Assembly: GCF_000969605.1 (NCBI RefSeq)
Contig: NZ_JZUE01000001.1
Coordinates: forward strand, 62,001 to 126,000
Direction of reading: 5' to 3'
DNA from: Aquincola tertiaricarbonis
Lineage (GTDB): Bacteria; Pseudomonadota; Gammaproteobacteria; Burkholderiales; Burkholderiaceae_C
Length of the DNA: 64,000 nucleotides
Under the pieces are notes generated by a model that was not told the origin of the DNA, did no database searches, and saw nothing but the letters and a program-made list of their open reading frames with translations. Made by a program: the position numbers and the translations under genes. Below, piece after piece: positions 29,901 to 37,447 of the stretch (the first letter of the stretch is position 1; the number at the start of each line of letters is the position of its first letter).

Positions 29901-32250
29901 GCCGCATCGCGTTGAACACCGTGGCGGCCATCTCCGTGCGCTGGGCCGGGGTCATGGCGGAGAGCACGGGGTTCGCGGCAAAGAGCGTCGCTTCGCTGCT
30001 GAACTCGTCCAGACCTCGGTACTGAATGGCCAGCAGGTTGAGCTGGTCAAGGTTGGGGTTGTTGAAGCGCCAACCGCGGCGCAGGTCTCGAAGCAGGCGG
30101 TAGCCCAGGATGAAGCGCAGGGTGCGCTGGGCTTCTTGGCGGGCCAAGCCCATGAGCTTAGGCGTCTTCAGGTACTCCGCGAGCGTGCCGGCGTCGGTGC
30201 GGTCGAAGCCGAGAGCCTTGAACACGGCATCGGCCAGATGCTCTTCGTCGAGCACGCTGCCTTGCTTCTGCAGCGCGGCCACGAGTGCCGAACGAAGGGT
30301 GAGCAGGAAGACGAAGTCGTTGAAGTGCCCGGCCTGCAGGGCGGCGTCTTGGCGGTTGTCGGAGAAGCCCAGGAGTTTGCGAGGGTCTGGCTGGTCCGAA
30401 AAAGGCTCTCCCAGCTCGAACAGCTGACGTAGGGCGCTGAGGGTCAGCATCGTCGTTGCCGATGAGCGCCCTTCGCCGGACAGGCTGGCCAGGCGGTTCA
30501 TGTCTTTGCCGTAGGCCTCGTGCGTGAGCCCGCAGCCCAGGCAGAAGCGGTACTTGCCCGGGATGAACCAGTACTCCCCACCGGGCCCCGTGGCGCCTTG
30601 CGGAGTGACGCTGACGGACTCCGGCACGGCGTGCTTGTAGGTGGACTTGACCTTCGGCTCGACCTTGGTCAGGTCGAGCCAGCTCTCGGGCAGGTCCTCC
30701 CAGCTGTTGTAGGTCAGCCCAGGGCGGACGGGGCAGAGGAAGCCGTAACGCGCATCCTCATCGTCGTCGCCAGAGATGTCATCGATCTCGCGGGGATCGA
30801 AGCTGGGTGCCCCTTTTCCCGAGCGCCACACGGGGTGGTACTCCTGACCACAGTCGCGGCAGAAGTGGACGGGGTAGAGGCGGGTGCCCTCTGTCTGGCG
30901 CCCGGGGGCGAACCGCTGGGCGTCGAGGGTGATGTGCCGCTGGCCCGGAGCTTCCAGTGTGGCCAGCACCTTGCCTGGACCGCTGATGAACTGGTGCAGC
31001 TTAAACGCAAAGGGTGCCCGGCCCTGCGGGGTGCGCATGTCATGAGCGGCTACCAGGAAGCGGCGAAGTCCCTCCTTCGCGACCTCCACCTGGCACCCCG
31101 CGTCAGCGGCCAGACGCGATGAAGCCTCATTGAGGGTGATCGGCTTCGCTCGGCGAGGTGGTTGGTCGGCCGGGAGGTCGATGCCCAGGTTGAGCTCGAC
31201 CCAGATCGCCAAGGGGTCGTCCTTGAAAGCGTCGAAGCTGGGCCACGAGTGCTCAGCTTTCTTGAGAGCCGCGAGCAGCAATCGCTTGACGGCCGCAACG
31301 TCACGAGACGGGTTCGTGACCCGCTCAAGGGTTTCGCCAATCACATCTAGCGCCGTAAGCGGTGTGCCGAACAGCAGGCTCGCGACGTCGGCGACGGCCT
31401 TGTTGCGATCGTCTTCCCGCTCGGAGGAGGACATCGTGGCTGAGGTGCCGATGCACACGAGCTGTTCGGCCTGCAGGCGTTCTCGAATGCGGCGCACAAG
31501 CATGGCCACGTCCGCACCCTGTCGCCCGCGATAGGTGTGCAGCTCGTCCAGCACCAGGAACTCCAGGCCTCGGCAGTGATCGACGACGCGGCGATCGATG
31601 TCTTCGAAGCGCGTGAGGATCAGCTCCAACATCATGAAGTTGGTAAGCAGGATGTCGGGCGGGTTGTCGGCGATAGCCTTGCGCTCGTCGCTGCTCTCTT
31701 GGCCGGTGTAGCGCTTGGCGCTGAAGGGCTCTTGCCCAGCCGCATAGCCATGCAGGAACTTGTCGAGTTCTTCGAGCTGGCTGTTCGCCAGCGCGTTCAT
31801 CGGGTAGATGACGATCGCGCGGGTGCGGGGTGTCGGGTCGGCCTGCTTGGCCTTGAGGATTCGGTCGATGACTGGGATGAAGAAAGACAGCGACTTGCCG
31901 GACCCGGTGCCGGTGGTCACGACGTAGCTCTGCTGCTGGTGCGCTTTGGCAATCGCTTGCAGCTGATGTACGTAGAGGTGAAGGTTGGCGGGCTTGCCTT
32001 CCACCTTGCCGGTCTTGAACAGCTCTGCACAGGACGAATGCAGGCTGCCCTGGGCGACCAACTCTTGAACAGTGCCGCTACGCTTGTAGTTCGGATTGAT
32101 CTGGATGAGCGGCTCTGGCCAGTAGCGGCCGCGGGCGTACTCTTCCTCCACCCGGGAAGCCAAATCCGCGGCGGCAATTCGGGAAAAGCTGCGCGAGAAC
32201 GCGCTGTACTCGTCGACGAGACGGTTGCGGAAGTCGAAGACGTCCTTCAC
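26953..32250 (-). CDS. Giant DEAD/DEAH helicase with C-terminal DUF1998-type region (DruE-like or DrmA-DrmB fusion-like)
   Basis: This 1765-residue first gene of the operon has superfamily 2 helicase motifs: Walker A VVTTGTGSGKSLSFF (about residue 115), IVIYPMNALANSQ, motif II VLDELHTYRGRQGADVAML (about 234), GTSATMSS, and in the second lobe MELGVDISALNTV and YAQRSGRAGRSGQ (about 1038). A zinc-binding block follows (CSQCGYAHMGG and LCENCGALL, about 1335-1365). The C-terminus has the DUF1998 signature: YEAAEGGAGVL and CEAGCYQCLLSYFNQ (about 1623). Helicase plus DUF1998 in one chain of this size is the hallmark of Druantia DruE, whereas DISARM splits these functions between DrmA and DrmB. It most likely loads onto or unwinds foreign DNA. 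Confidence 0.88.
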   Translation of the reverse strand: MKDVFDFRNRLVDEYSAFSRSFSRIAAADLASRVEEEYARGRYWPEPLIQINPNYKRSGTVQELVAQGSLHSSCAELFKTGKVEGKPANLHLYVHQLQAIAKAHQQQSYVVTTGTGSGKSLSFFIPVIDRILKAKQADPTPRTRAIVIYPMNALANSQLEELDKFLHGYAAGQEPFSAKRYTGQESSDERKAIADNPPDILLTNFMMLELILTRFEDIDRRVVDHCRGLEFLVLDELHTYRGRQGADVAMLVRRIRERLQAEQLVCIGTSATMSSSEREDDRNKAVADVASLLFGTPLTALDVIGETLERVTNPSRDVAAVKRLLLAALKKAEHSWPSFDAFKDDPLAIWVELNLGIDLPADQPPRRAKPITLNEASSRLAADAGCQVEVAKEGLRRFLVAAHDMRTPQGRAPFAFKLHQFISGPGKVLATLEAPGQRHITLDAQRFAPGRQTEGTRLYPVHFCRDCGQEYHPVWRSGKGAPSFDPREIDDISGDDDEDARYGFLCPVRPGLTYNSWEDLPESWLDLTKVEPKVKSTYKHAVPESVSVTPQGATGPGGEYWFIPGKYRFCLGCGLTHEAYGKDMNRLASLSGEGRSSATTMLTLSALRQLFELGEPFSDQPDPRKLLGFSDNRQDAALQAGHFNDFVFLLTLRSALVAALQKQGSVLDEEHLADAVFKALGFDRTDAGTLAEYLKTPKLMGLARQEAQRTLRFILGYRLLRDLRRGWRFNNPNLDQLNLLAIQYRGLDEFSSEATLFAANPVLSAMTPAQRTEMAATVFNAMRRALCLQTRYLDPVEQERAKTTAFQYLSERWNFGDENLETSRWLILSKRPDDKKGKPRTDLVPGGARSRLLKELKVLPLWKSPNLLGNVKGWKDAQWLELLQLFLIGASHYGYAQRHEVEPNLIGWRLNASAMDWVLVDTREVEQEGKHNRFFRQLYLSVAATLTQQQHTLFDFEAQEHTAQVDAGRRQLLEQRFRYTEKDRKDWLENPAHEAPLERLPVMFCSPTMELGVDISALNTVYLRNVPPTPANYAQRSGRAGRSGQQALVITYCAALSPHDQWFFHHANEMVHGVVRPPTLDLANRDLIDSHLHAVWLAAAQVQLDTSIAPLLDLEKPDKPLVPALRAALEAPEVTLRATESGERLMRQIRPLLSSSTWFTDAHVSAAMQQASAEFNAAFGRWRVMVDATRKQMDMADQVVKSYTTTHQEKQNAQRRYGDAARQYAVLLKSGNTQNSDFYTYRYLASQGFLPGYNFPRLPLMAWIPARGGNMVKGKDDEGSMVSRPRFLALSEFGPRSLIYHQGRMYRVVRAKLNVGSADHVSGNTTLATVASRVCSQCGYAHMGGEDGSEPTENLCENCGALLTDHDWVRNLYRIETVETVPVERISINDEDRQRQGFELQTTYRFLPGPEGRIALQTSLVMDAAGDADSPLASLKYAPAAQIWRINRGWRRRKHKEQLGFYINPITGQWSRKDEPGGSDDAAEPAEELLNKVPNQSIVPFVEDHRNVLILAPVKSLEAPAMATLQAALKRGIELVFQIEESELVAEPLPTQDDRKALLFYEAAEGGAGVLTRLATEPDALAQVAAQALELMHHRKPSGAWSVDGLPDLEIKRKDGSSICEAGCYQCLLSYFNQPDHEHINRRDAGALGLLVALANARVAPQAAEVSAPAAPSQPPAAASDDKHAQWLLAARAAGCRAPDEGQLAVLGGRAQVAARYKATRTLVALEPLQPDLVSELADLGWTVLDMSDPSQWAQQFSTHAALFA

Positions 32251-32501
32251 GTGTGGCTTCTCCCTGGCAAAGTGACTCGCTGCGTCCGTTCATCGGACTT
32301 TGAAACGCGAGGTGTCCAGTTTAGGTTCTCGACGCGCGTCTCCATCAAGGAGAACGCCGGTGTATCGAGGTAGGCTGAAGGCTTGCCAGCTTGCTATATT
32401 TGAAGAGGCCAAGCGTCAGCTGTCCAGACCGAGTTTCTGGCGGAGCCGTTGCGCTCCGCTTGCGACTGTCCGCTTGCGCTCGCTGGTCCTCGCGAGCTGT
32501 C
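32251..32501. other. Leader region of the seven-gene operon
   Basis: No gene is supported here. The stretch should hold the promoter and ribosome binding site of the operon, which starts at 32250 on the minus strand. I see no clear -10/-35 pair, although the GC content drops compared with the genes on both sides. Confidence 0.4.
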
Positions 32502-32822
32502 TTACGTGTATAGGAAGTTCTGTCGGATTGCCTCGTGGCTTGCTCCCAGCTTCTTTCCGATCTCGGCCAACGACATGGCGTGGCCATCATGCCGATTGAA
32601 TGTACGCCGTAGCGCGACCATCGCGTCTCGATCGATGTAGAGGTACTTGTCCAGCACCGCGTCAACTGTCTGCCAAGCGCCGAGATGAAGAAGGTCGAAG
32701 GCTGCCCTTTTAAAAATGACAAGCACTCCCAGCGAAGCAGGGTGAGGCGAGTCAATCTGCAGGCCATCAACGCGTCGACTGGTCCCATGAGCTGGCGTGC
32801 CCGCGGCCGAATTTGCAGCCAA
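32502..32822 (-). CDS. Small sigma-70 region 4-like helix-turn-helix protein
   Basis: The 106-residue protein ends with LRRTFNRHDGHAMSLAEIGKKLGASHEAIRQNFLYT. This closely resembles the region 4 helix-turn-helix of sigma-70 factors (the LR.RFG...TLEEIG..LG.T.E.IRQ pattern), but the expected helix after IRQ is replaced by a stop. The N-terminal half has no clear domain. It lies upstream of the seven-gene operon on the same strand and could be its activator, a repressor, or a remnant. The true start may be further in. Confidence 0.55.
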   Translation of the reverse strand: MAANSAAGTPAHGTSRRVDGLQIDSPHPASLGVLVIFKRAAFDLLHLGAWQTVDAVLDKYLYIDRDAMVALRRTFNRHDGHAMSLAEIGKKLGASHEAIRQNFLYT

Positions 32823-33383
32823 GAAGGTTCTGCTAACTCAACCACTTCCGAGCGTTGACGCGAGCTTCTGGGGGGTGCGGCGGTTTTCTTGTACTGTTAT
32901 GCAGCGAGTGCTAGAAGCTTTGGGTGCTCGTTGGGGATGCGGAGGCCGAGTGAAGTTCGGATCCACTCCCTGCTGTACCAGCGGATGTCAGGCGCTTCAA
33001 CGTATCCAGGCGCTGTACGCCGTCGAAGCGATATCCTCGGAAGTTGAACCGAGTTGCGGCGCCAGCGCGCCAGACGCTCGCCGTCGACGAAGTCGGAATT
33101 GGCTCGGCGCCCAGGATGATGAAAGGAATTGGCATATCTGATCTGCCTGTCGCGAATCGAGCCGTCTGACTGATCGGCTGCTGTTTTGATGTCTGCGTCT
33201 TGCGGCTCACGATGTGAGCGACTTAACTTTTTAAACCGAGAGAGTGTCCGCCGTTACTTCGCCGACTGATACCAATCCGTCGGTCTCCAGGAGCGTAGCG
33301 AGAACAACATCACACAGACTAAAGAGGAGTCTGCCCGTGCGCCGGGCAAGGCCGCTAGCTAAAACCGCCTAGTTGCCAGCTCT
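32823..33383. other. 560-bp region without a supported gene
   Basis: Short frames exist on both strands, but none has a convincing domain or codon pattern. One minus-strand frame (near 32911-33210) contains MPIPFIILGAE, which resembles the start of many small membrane proteins but then becomes random, so it may be a gene remnant. Near 33240-33380 the DNA looks like decayed intergenic sequence. Confidence 0.4.
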
Positions 33384-33677
33384 TCACGGCTGGCTCACCG
33401 GATGAGCCAGCGCGATCCCACACTGGAGGTCCGCCCCTATCAGCGCTGACGACAAGGGCCGTGATGTGAGTGCGGACCTGACTGCCTCGGCTCGCCAACG
33501 AGGAACGATCCCGGATTTCCACTTGGGCGAGTAACGGCCGAAGTTGTCCTTGGCGATGGCTTGGATCATCAACACTACGTCCGGGTCATAGGTATCACCT
33601 TGACCGCCTGATCGCCCGAAGGAAATTCCTTGACCGTCCATGGATGCAATCACAGTAGGCGCGCATTGCCCCGGCAT
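33384..33677 (-). CDS. Hypothetical 97-residue protein downstream of PD-(D/E)XK-like gene
   Basis: This frame begins at an ATG nine bases after the stop of the gene at 33688-34458 and has plausible protein sequence (GQGISFGRSGGQGDTYDPDV, then LMIQAIAKDNFGRYSP). I recognise no family. The same frame is open further upstream across the end of the previous gene, so it may instead be the displaced C-terminus of that protein after a frameshift near 33690. Either way, coding potential continues to 33384. Confidence 0.5.
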   Translation of the reverse strand: MPGQCAPTVIASMDGQGISFGRSGGQGDTYDPDVVLMIQAIAKDNFGRYSPKWKSGIVPRWRAEAVRSALTSRPLSSALIGADLQCGIALAHPVSQP

Positions 33678-33687
33678 CGCTTTGATG

Positions 33688-34458
33688 TCAGATTCGAACT
33701 GCCCAGCGATGCAGTGGCGTGCTGTCAGTGGCGACACCGTCGACGTGTACAAGCTCCCAAACGTGCACGTAGGGTTGCGAATCGCCAGGGGGAGCGTCCA
33801 GAAGCTGAAGCCTCGGTGAATCCTCCCAGAAAAGTTTCTGACTACGCGGCGTCTGTTTTGCAATGAACTCCTGATCCTCACAATGCCAATCACGAACGGG
33901 CATCCGATGTGCCAAGGGCTGGGCGCCGTAGCGTTGGCCGCCCAGGCCGACAGACTTGTCCACCAGAACAAAATGAAGTTCCGGACAGGCGGTGCATTGA
34001 GGGCAGGCTTCGGCAAGTTCAAGAAGCTTCGAAAGATCAAGCCGGAATTTGTGGCGCTCTGCAAGATCAGCGGAGCAAGCAGCCTTTACTTCAATCACTG
34101 CAGACGTATCGGCAACACACAGCTTCGAGACGATGTCGAATACGCCGTTTGGATAGCGCGTTGCTGTAATAGGGTCGGCTGTGGCTTCGCTTGTAGACCG
34201 AAGGATGACGATGTCCGACTTTTTAGGGCCAATGCCCTCGTTGTCTGTCACCCGGACCTCCATCTGGATGCGTTCGGTCAACATGGTAGTGAGATGATTG
34301 GCGCGTCCTGCTCGCACTTGAACTCGACAGGTCTCTTGTAAGAGACATTCCCGCAACATCGCGTGGAGTCGCGCCTGGAGGCCGATTTCACGCATAACGG
34401 CGAATGGTTGGCTGTGATATTCAGAGAAGAGCTCGGTGATCGCTGCGGTGATAGGCAT
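33688..34458 (-). CDS. Putative PD-(D/E)XK-like nuclease-related protein
   Basis: A 256-residue protein. The core has KKSDIVIL, then after about 45 residues SAVIEVKAAC: an Asp followed by E-x-K, the pattern of the PD-(D/E)XK nuclease fold. A CPQC pair (EACPQCTACPEL) may bind metal. The start at 34458 gives MPITAAITELFSEYHSQPF, which reads naturally; an in-frame ATG 29 codons upstream would add an unlikely leader. It is not obviously tied to the large operon, since about 860 bases separate it from the small HTH gene. Restriction-like function is inferred from the motif only. Confidence 0.6.
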   Translation of the reverse strand: MPITAAITELFSEYHSQPFAVMREIGLQARLHAMLRECLLQETCRVQVRAGRANHLTTMLTERIQMEVRVTDNEGIGPKKSDIVILRSTSEATADPITATRYPNGVFDIVSKLCVADTSAVIEVKAACSADLAERHKFRLDLSKLLELAEACPQCTACPELHFVLVDKSVGLGGQRYGAQPLAHRMPVRDWHCEDQEFIAKQTPRSQKLFWEDSPRLQLLDAPPGDSQPYVHVWELVHVDGVATDSTPLHRWAVRI

Positions 34459-34824
34459 ATTGAAACTGAAGAACTTGAGTTGTCCAGAGGGGATCCCAGA
34501 CCTTGCGTGAAGGTGCAGGTGAACTCTACGGGTAATCGGTTCCAACGATCCCTTCTTGACGGTGTATTTGAGGGTTGGTGAACCGGGAAGAATGCCGAGT
34601 CATCGATGCTGTCAGTCGATGTCGCTGCAGAAGGAGCCCTTCGCAGTCATTGGTGGTAGGCGTGCTTGAAGAGGTCGGATGCGCAACACGCGTCGGGCGA
34701 TGTGGTTCGCACCATCGGGCACCACTTCACGGAAATTTGCGCTGGGGAGTGCCTGCAAGCTAGTCATGCGACTCAACTTGTCGCAGCGTCCGCCGAAGAT
34801 GAGTCGTCCCTCTGGAGTCGACAG
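34459..34824. other. Divergent intergenic region
   Basis: This lies between the minus-strand PD-(D/E)XK-like gene and the plus-strand three-gene set. Open frames extend from both sides into it, but their sequence is not protein-like. It should contain two divergent promoters; none matches consensus well enough to name. Confidence 0.4.
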
Positions 34825-35415
34825 ATGTTCTTCCGTGCCGTCAAAACCCTCGCAGCTTCAGACTGCGAACTGCCAATCGCTGCGCGCCACACGACCCGGT
34901 TGCCGGCCAACGTGCCCTACGTCGTCGACAACCTCTGGGAGTACCTTCGCCCCACAGGCATGCCCTGCCGCCGCCGAGCCATCTACGCGAGCCCGAGCGC
35001 GGCGTCCGCGCTGTCCAGTGCGGCGACGGAAGATCAGCGTCATCTGTTCTCCGCGTACGAGGTCCGCATCGAAGGTGAGCATTTCGCCACGCAGATTCCC
35101 CAAAGAGACGCGCGGGAGCATCCAGACATTCGCCGCGTGCTTCGGCTTTTGCAGGAGAGACAGCCCGCATGGGAATCGCTGAGCTGGGAGGCGCGTCAGC
35201 GCGCATCTCTGCTGTTCTCTCCCGCATGTGCACGTGACGATGTGCAGAAACTGGTCGAAGAAGACGAAGTCGCGCGATCTTTCATTCAGGAAGCCACTGC
35301 CCTCAGCACGTTCTGGGCTGACGCAGCGCCTCCTGGTCACTACCCGCACGGAGAGGTGTTCTTCGAGCTGTTGGGCGCTGCGAAATATCGCCTGTACCCG
35401 AGAAGTCTTCCGTGA
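34825..35415 (+). CDS. Unknown protein, first of a three-gene set with DUF2779 and WYL genes
   Basis: The 196-residue protein (start ATG 34825, MFFRAVKTLAAS) contains VPYVVDNLWEYLRP, then RRRAIYASPSAASAL. The second part faintly recalls ADP-ribosyl transferase or RES folds, but I cannot assign a family. An in-frame ATG at 34666 would add 53 unconvincing residues. Its stop overlaps the next gene's GTG start by four bases, so the two are translationally coupled, and the WYL regulator follows. The coupling suggests a common role, possibly defence. Confidence 0.65.
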   Translation: MFFRAVKTLAASDCELPIAARHTTRLPANVPYVVDNLWEYLRPTGMPCRRRAIYASPSAASALSSAATEDQRHLFSAYEVRIEGEHFATQIPQRDAREHPDIRRVLRLLQERQPAWESLSWEARQRASLLFSPACARDDVQKLVEEDEVARSFIQEATALSTFWADAAPPGHYPHGEVFFELLGAAKYRLYPRSLP

Positions 35416-37436
35416 GTTCGGCGGCCGTTTCGGCCGACGCTGTGCGGGTGGCGCCTCGGTACCTGACCAAGAGCCGCTTCAAGCTGGCGCTCGAGTGCCC
35501 GACCAAGCTCTTTTACACCGGCAAGCCGGAGTTTCAGAACAACGCCCTGGACAACAGCTTCCTGCAGGCACTAGCCGAAGGCGGGTTCCAGGTCGGGGCA
35601 CTGGCCTGTCTGATGTACCCCGGCGGCATCGAGGTCACGGACTCGAGCCATGCCGCCCAGCTGGCGACGACCCGCGAGCTGCTGCGTCGGCCGGAGGTCA
35701 CTATCTACGAAGCCGCGTTCGAGGCCCACGGCCTGTTCGTGCGTGTGGACATCCTGCGCAAGCGCGGCAACACGGTCGAGCTGATCGAGGTCAAGGCGAA
35801 GTCCTACGACCCGATGGAGGACGCCGACTTCCGCGGTGCCAAGGGCCAGTTGTCGAGAGGCATGCTGCCGTACCTGCGCGACATCGCCTTCCAGCGCTAC
35901 GTGGCACAGGCGGCGTTCCCGGAGATCGCGTTCCAGTGTTTCCTTATGCTGGCCGACAAGTCGGCGCAGTCCTCGGTGGATGGGCTGAACCAGTGCTTCC
36001 GCATCAAGCGTGCGGGTCGGCGCACGCGTGTTGAGATCGAACCGGGCACGGAAGGGCAACTCGGAGCCCCGCTGCTTCGAGCCGTGCCGGTCGACACTCA
36101 AGTGGATGAAATCCTCGGCGGCGAGCTGGTGGTCTCGGGACAATTGATAAGTTATCCCGCAGCTGTCGCGCAGCTGGCCGATGCCTACCGCGCCGATCGG
36201 CGCATTGCTGCCCAGCCGAGCTCGAACTGCGGTTCCTGCGAATTCAGGTCGTCGGCACCTCCTCAGCCTGGCCAGTTGCGAAGCGGGTTCCACGAGTGCT
36301 GGACCGAAGCGTTCGGGTGGCAGCCCGCTGACTTTGAAGGCGGGACGGTCCTCGATCTGTGGAACTCGCGCAACAAGCAAAAGCTACTGGAGAGCGGCGT
36401 CCGCAAGCTAAGCGACATCACATCAGAGCACCTGCCTCTGGCGGACGCGGAGCCTGGCCCCAAGGGCATGAGCAAGCAGCAGCGGCAATGGTTCCAGTGC
36501 AGCGGCCAATGGCCGGGCGGCGGTGAGCAGTACGTGAACGCGGCCGGGCTTCGGGCTGCTATGCGCACTTGGCGCTATCCGCTGCACTTCGTCGACTTCG
36601 AGACGTCGGCCGTGGCCATTCCCTTCCGCCGTGGGCAGCGCCCGTACCAGACGGTCGCATTCCAGTTCTCGCACCACGTCATGCACGCGGACGGGCGCGT
36701 GGAGCATCGCACGCAGCTTCTCGAGGCCAGTCCCGGGTTGGATCCCACTGTGCCGTTCCTGAGGGCGCTGCACGCTGCGCTGAGCGGCGACGAAGGCACC
36801 GTGTTCCGGTGGGCGTCGCATGAGAACACCGTGCTGCGCCAGTTGCACGCACGGCTTGCCGAAGACGTGGCCCCACCGGCGGATGCCGAGGAGTTGCTGG
36901 CGTTCATCGACTCGATTACCCGCCGCAAGATCGCAGAGGGTGAGGTGGACGGCCCTCGCGCGATGGTGGATCTGTGCGAGCTCGCCGCGCTGCATCATTT
37001 CCATCCGTCGACGCAGGGCGGCGCATCGCTCAAGAAGGTACTGCCGGCCTTGATGCACGGCTCGGCCCGGCTTCGGTCGATCTACAGCCGACCCGTGTAC
37101 GGCCAGGGCGCCGAGATCTCGAGCCTGAATTTCCGCGAGCCCATGGCTTGGTGGGTGCAACAGGACGGGCGCATCCTGGACCCCTACGAACTCCTGCCGC
37201 CCGTCTTCGCCGACCTCAACGCGGTGGGCGAGCCCTCGAGCGACGAAGCCATGTCCGAGCTGCGAGCGGGCGGAGCAGCGATGTCGGCCTATGCGCGTCT
37301 GCAGTTCGAGGACATCGACCCGGCCGCGCGACGTGCCATCGAGAACGCGCTTCTGCGCTACTGCGAGCTCGACACACTGGCGATGGTGATGGCGGTCCAG
37401 GCTTGGCAGGCATGGATCGAAGAAGCAGCGCCCTGA
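35412..37436 (+). CDS. DUF2779 protein: Cas4-like nuclease domain fused to DEDD-type exonuclease domain
   Basis: The 674-residue protein begins with a Cas4/RecB-like PD-(D/E)XK module: LTKSRFKLALECPTKLFY, VRVDILRK (Asp), VELIEVKAKS (E-x-K), and a Cys cluster (CGSCEFR, FHECW) that together with the first Cys could hold an iron-sulfur centre. The second half is DUF2779, with HFVDFETSAVAIPF as the D-x-E motif of a DEDD exonuclease and a C-terminal RYCELDTLAMVM. This is a two-nuclease protein acting on DNA or RNA. It uses a GTG start overlapping the upstream gene, and a WYL regulator follows 11 bases later. Confidence 0.85.
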   Translation: MSSAAVSADAVRVAPRYLTKSRFKLALECPTKLFYTGKPEFQNNALDNSFLQALAEGGFQVGALACLMYPGGIEVTDSSHAAQLATTRELLRRPEVTIYEAAFEAHGLFVRVDILRKRGNTVELIEVKAKSYDPMEDADFRGAKGQLSRGMLPYLRDIAFQRYVAQAAFPEIAFQCFLMLADKSAQSSVDGLNQCFRIKRAGRRTRVEIEPGTEGQLGAPLLRAVPVDTQVDEILGGELVVSGQLISYPAAVAQLADAYRADRRIAAQPSSNCGSCEFRSSAPPQPGQLRSGFHECWTEAFGWQPADFEGGTVLDLWNSRNKQKLLESGVRKLSDITSEHLPLADAEPGPKGMSKQQRQWFQCSGQWPGGGEQYVNAAGLRAAMRTWRYPLHFVDFETSAVAIPFRRGQRPYQTVAFQFSHHVMHADGRVEHRTQLLEASPGLDPTVPFLRALHAALSGDEGTVFRWASHENTVLRQLHARLAEDVAPPADAEELLAFIDSITRRKIAEGEVDGPRAMVDLCELAALHHFHPSTQGGASLKKVLPALMHGSARLRSIYSRPVYGQGAEISSLNFREPMAWWVQQDGRILDPYELLPPVFADLNAVGEPSSDEAMSELRAGGAAMSAYARLQFEDIDPAARRAIENALLRYCELDTLAMVMAVQAWQAWIEEAAP

Positions 37437-37447
37437 TCCTCGACGTC

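Noticed and set aside
32911-33210. Minus-strand small gene containing MPIPFIILGAE
   Set aside because: Only the first few residues look like a protein; the rest is random and Ser/Thr-rich, without a domain.
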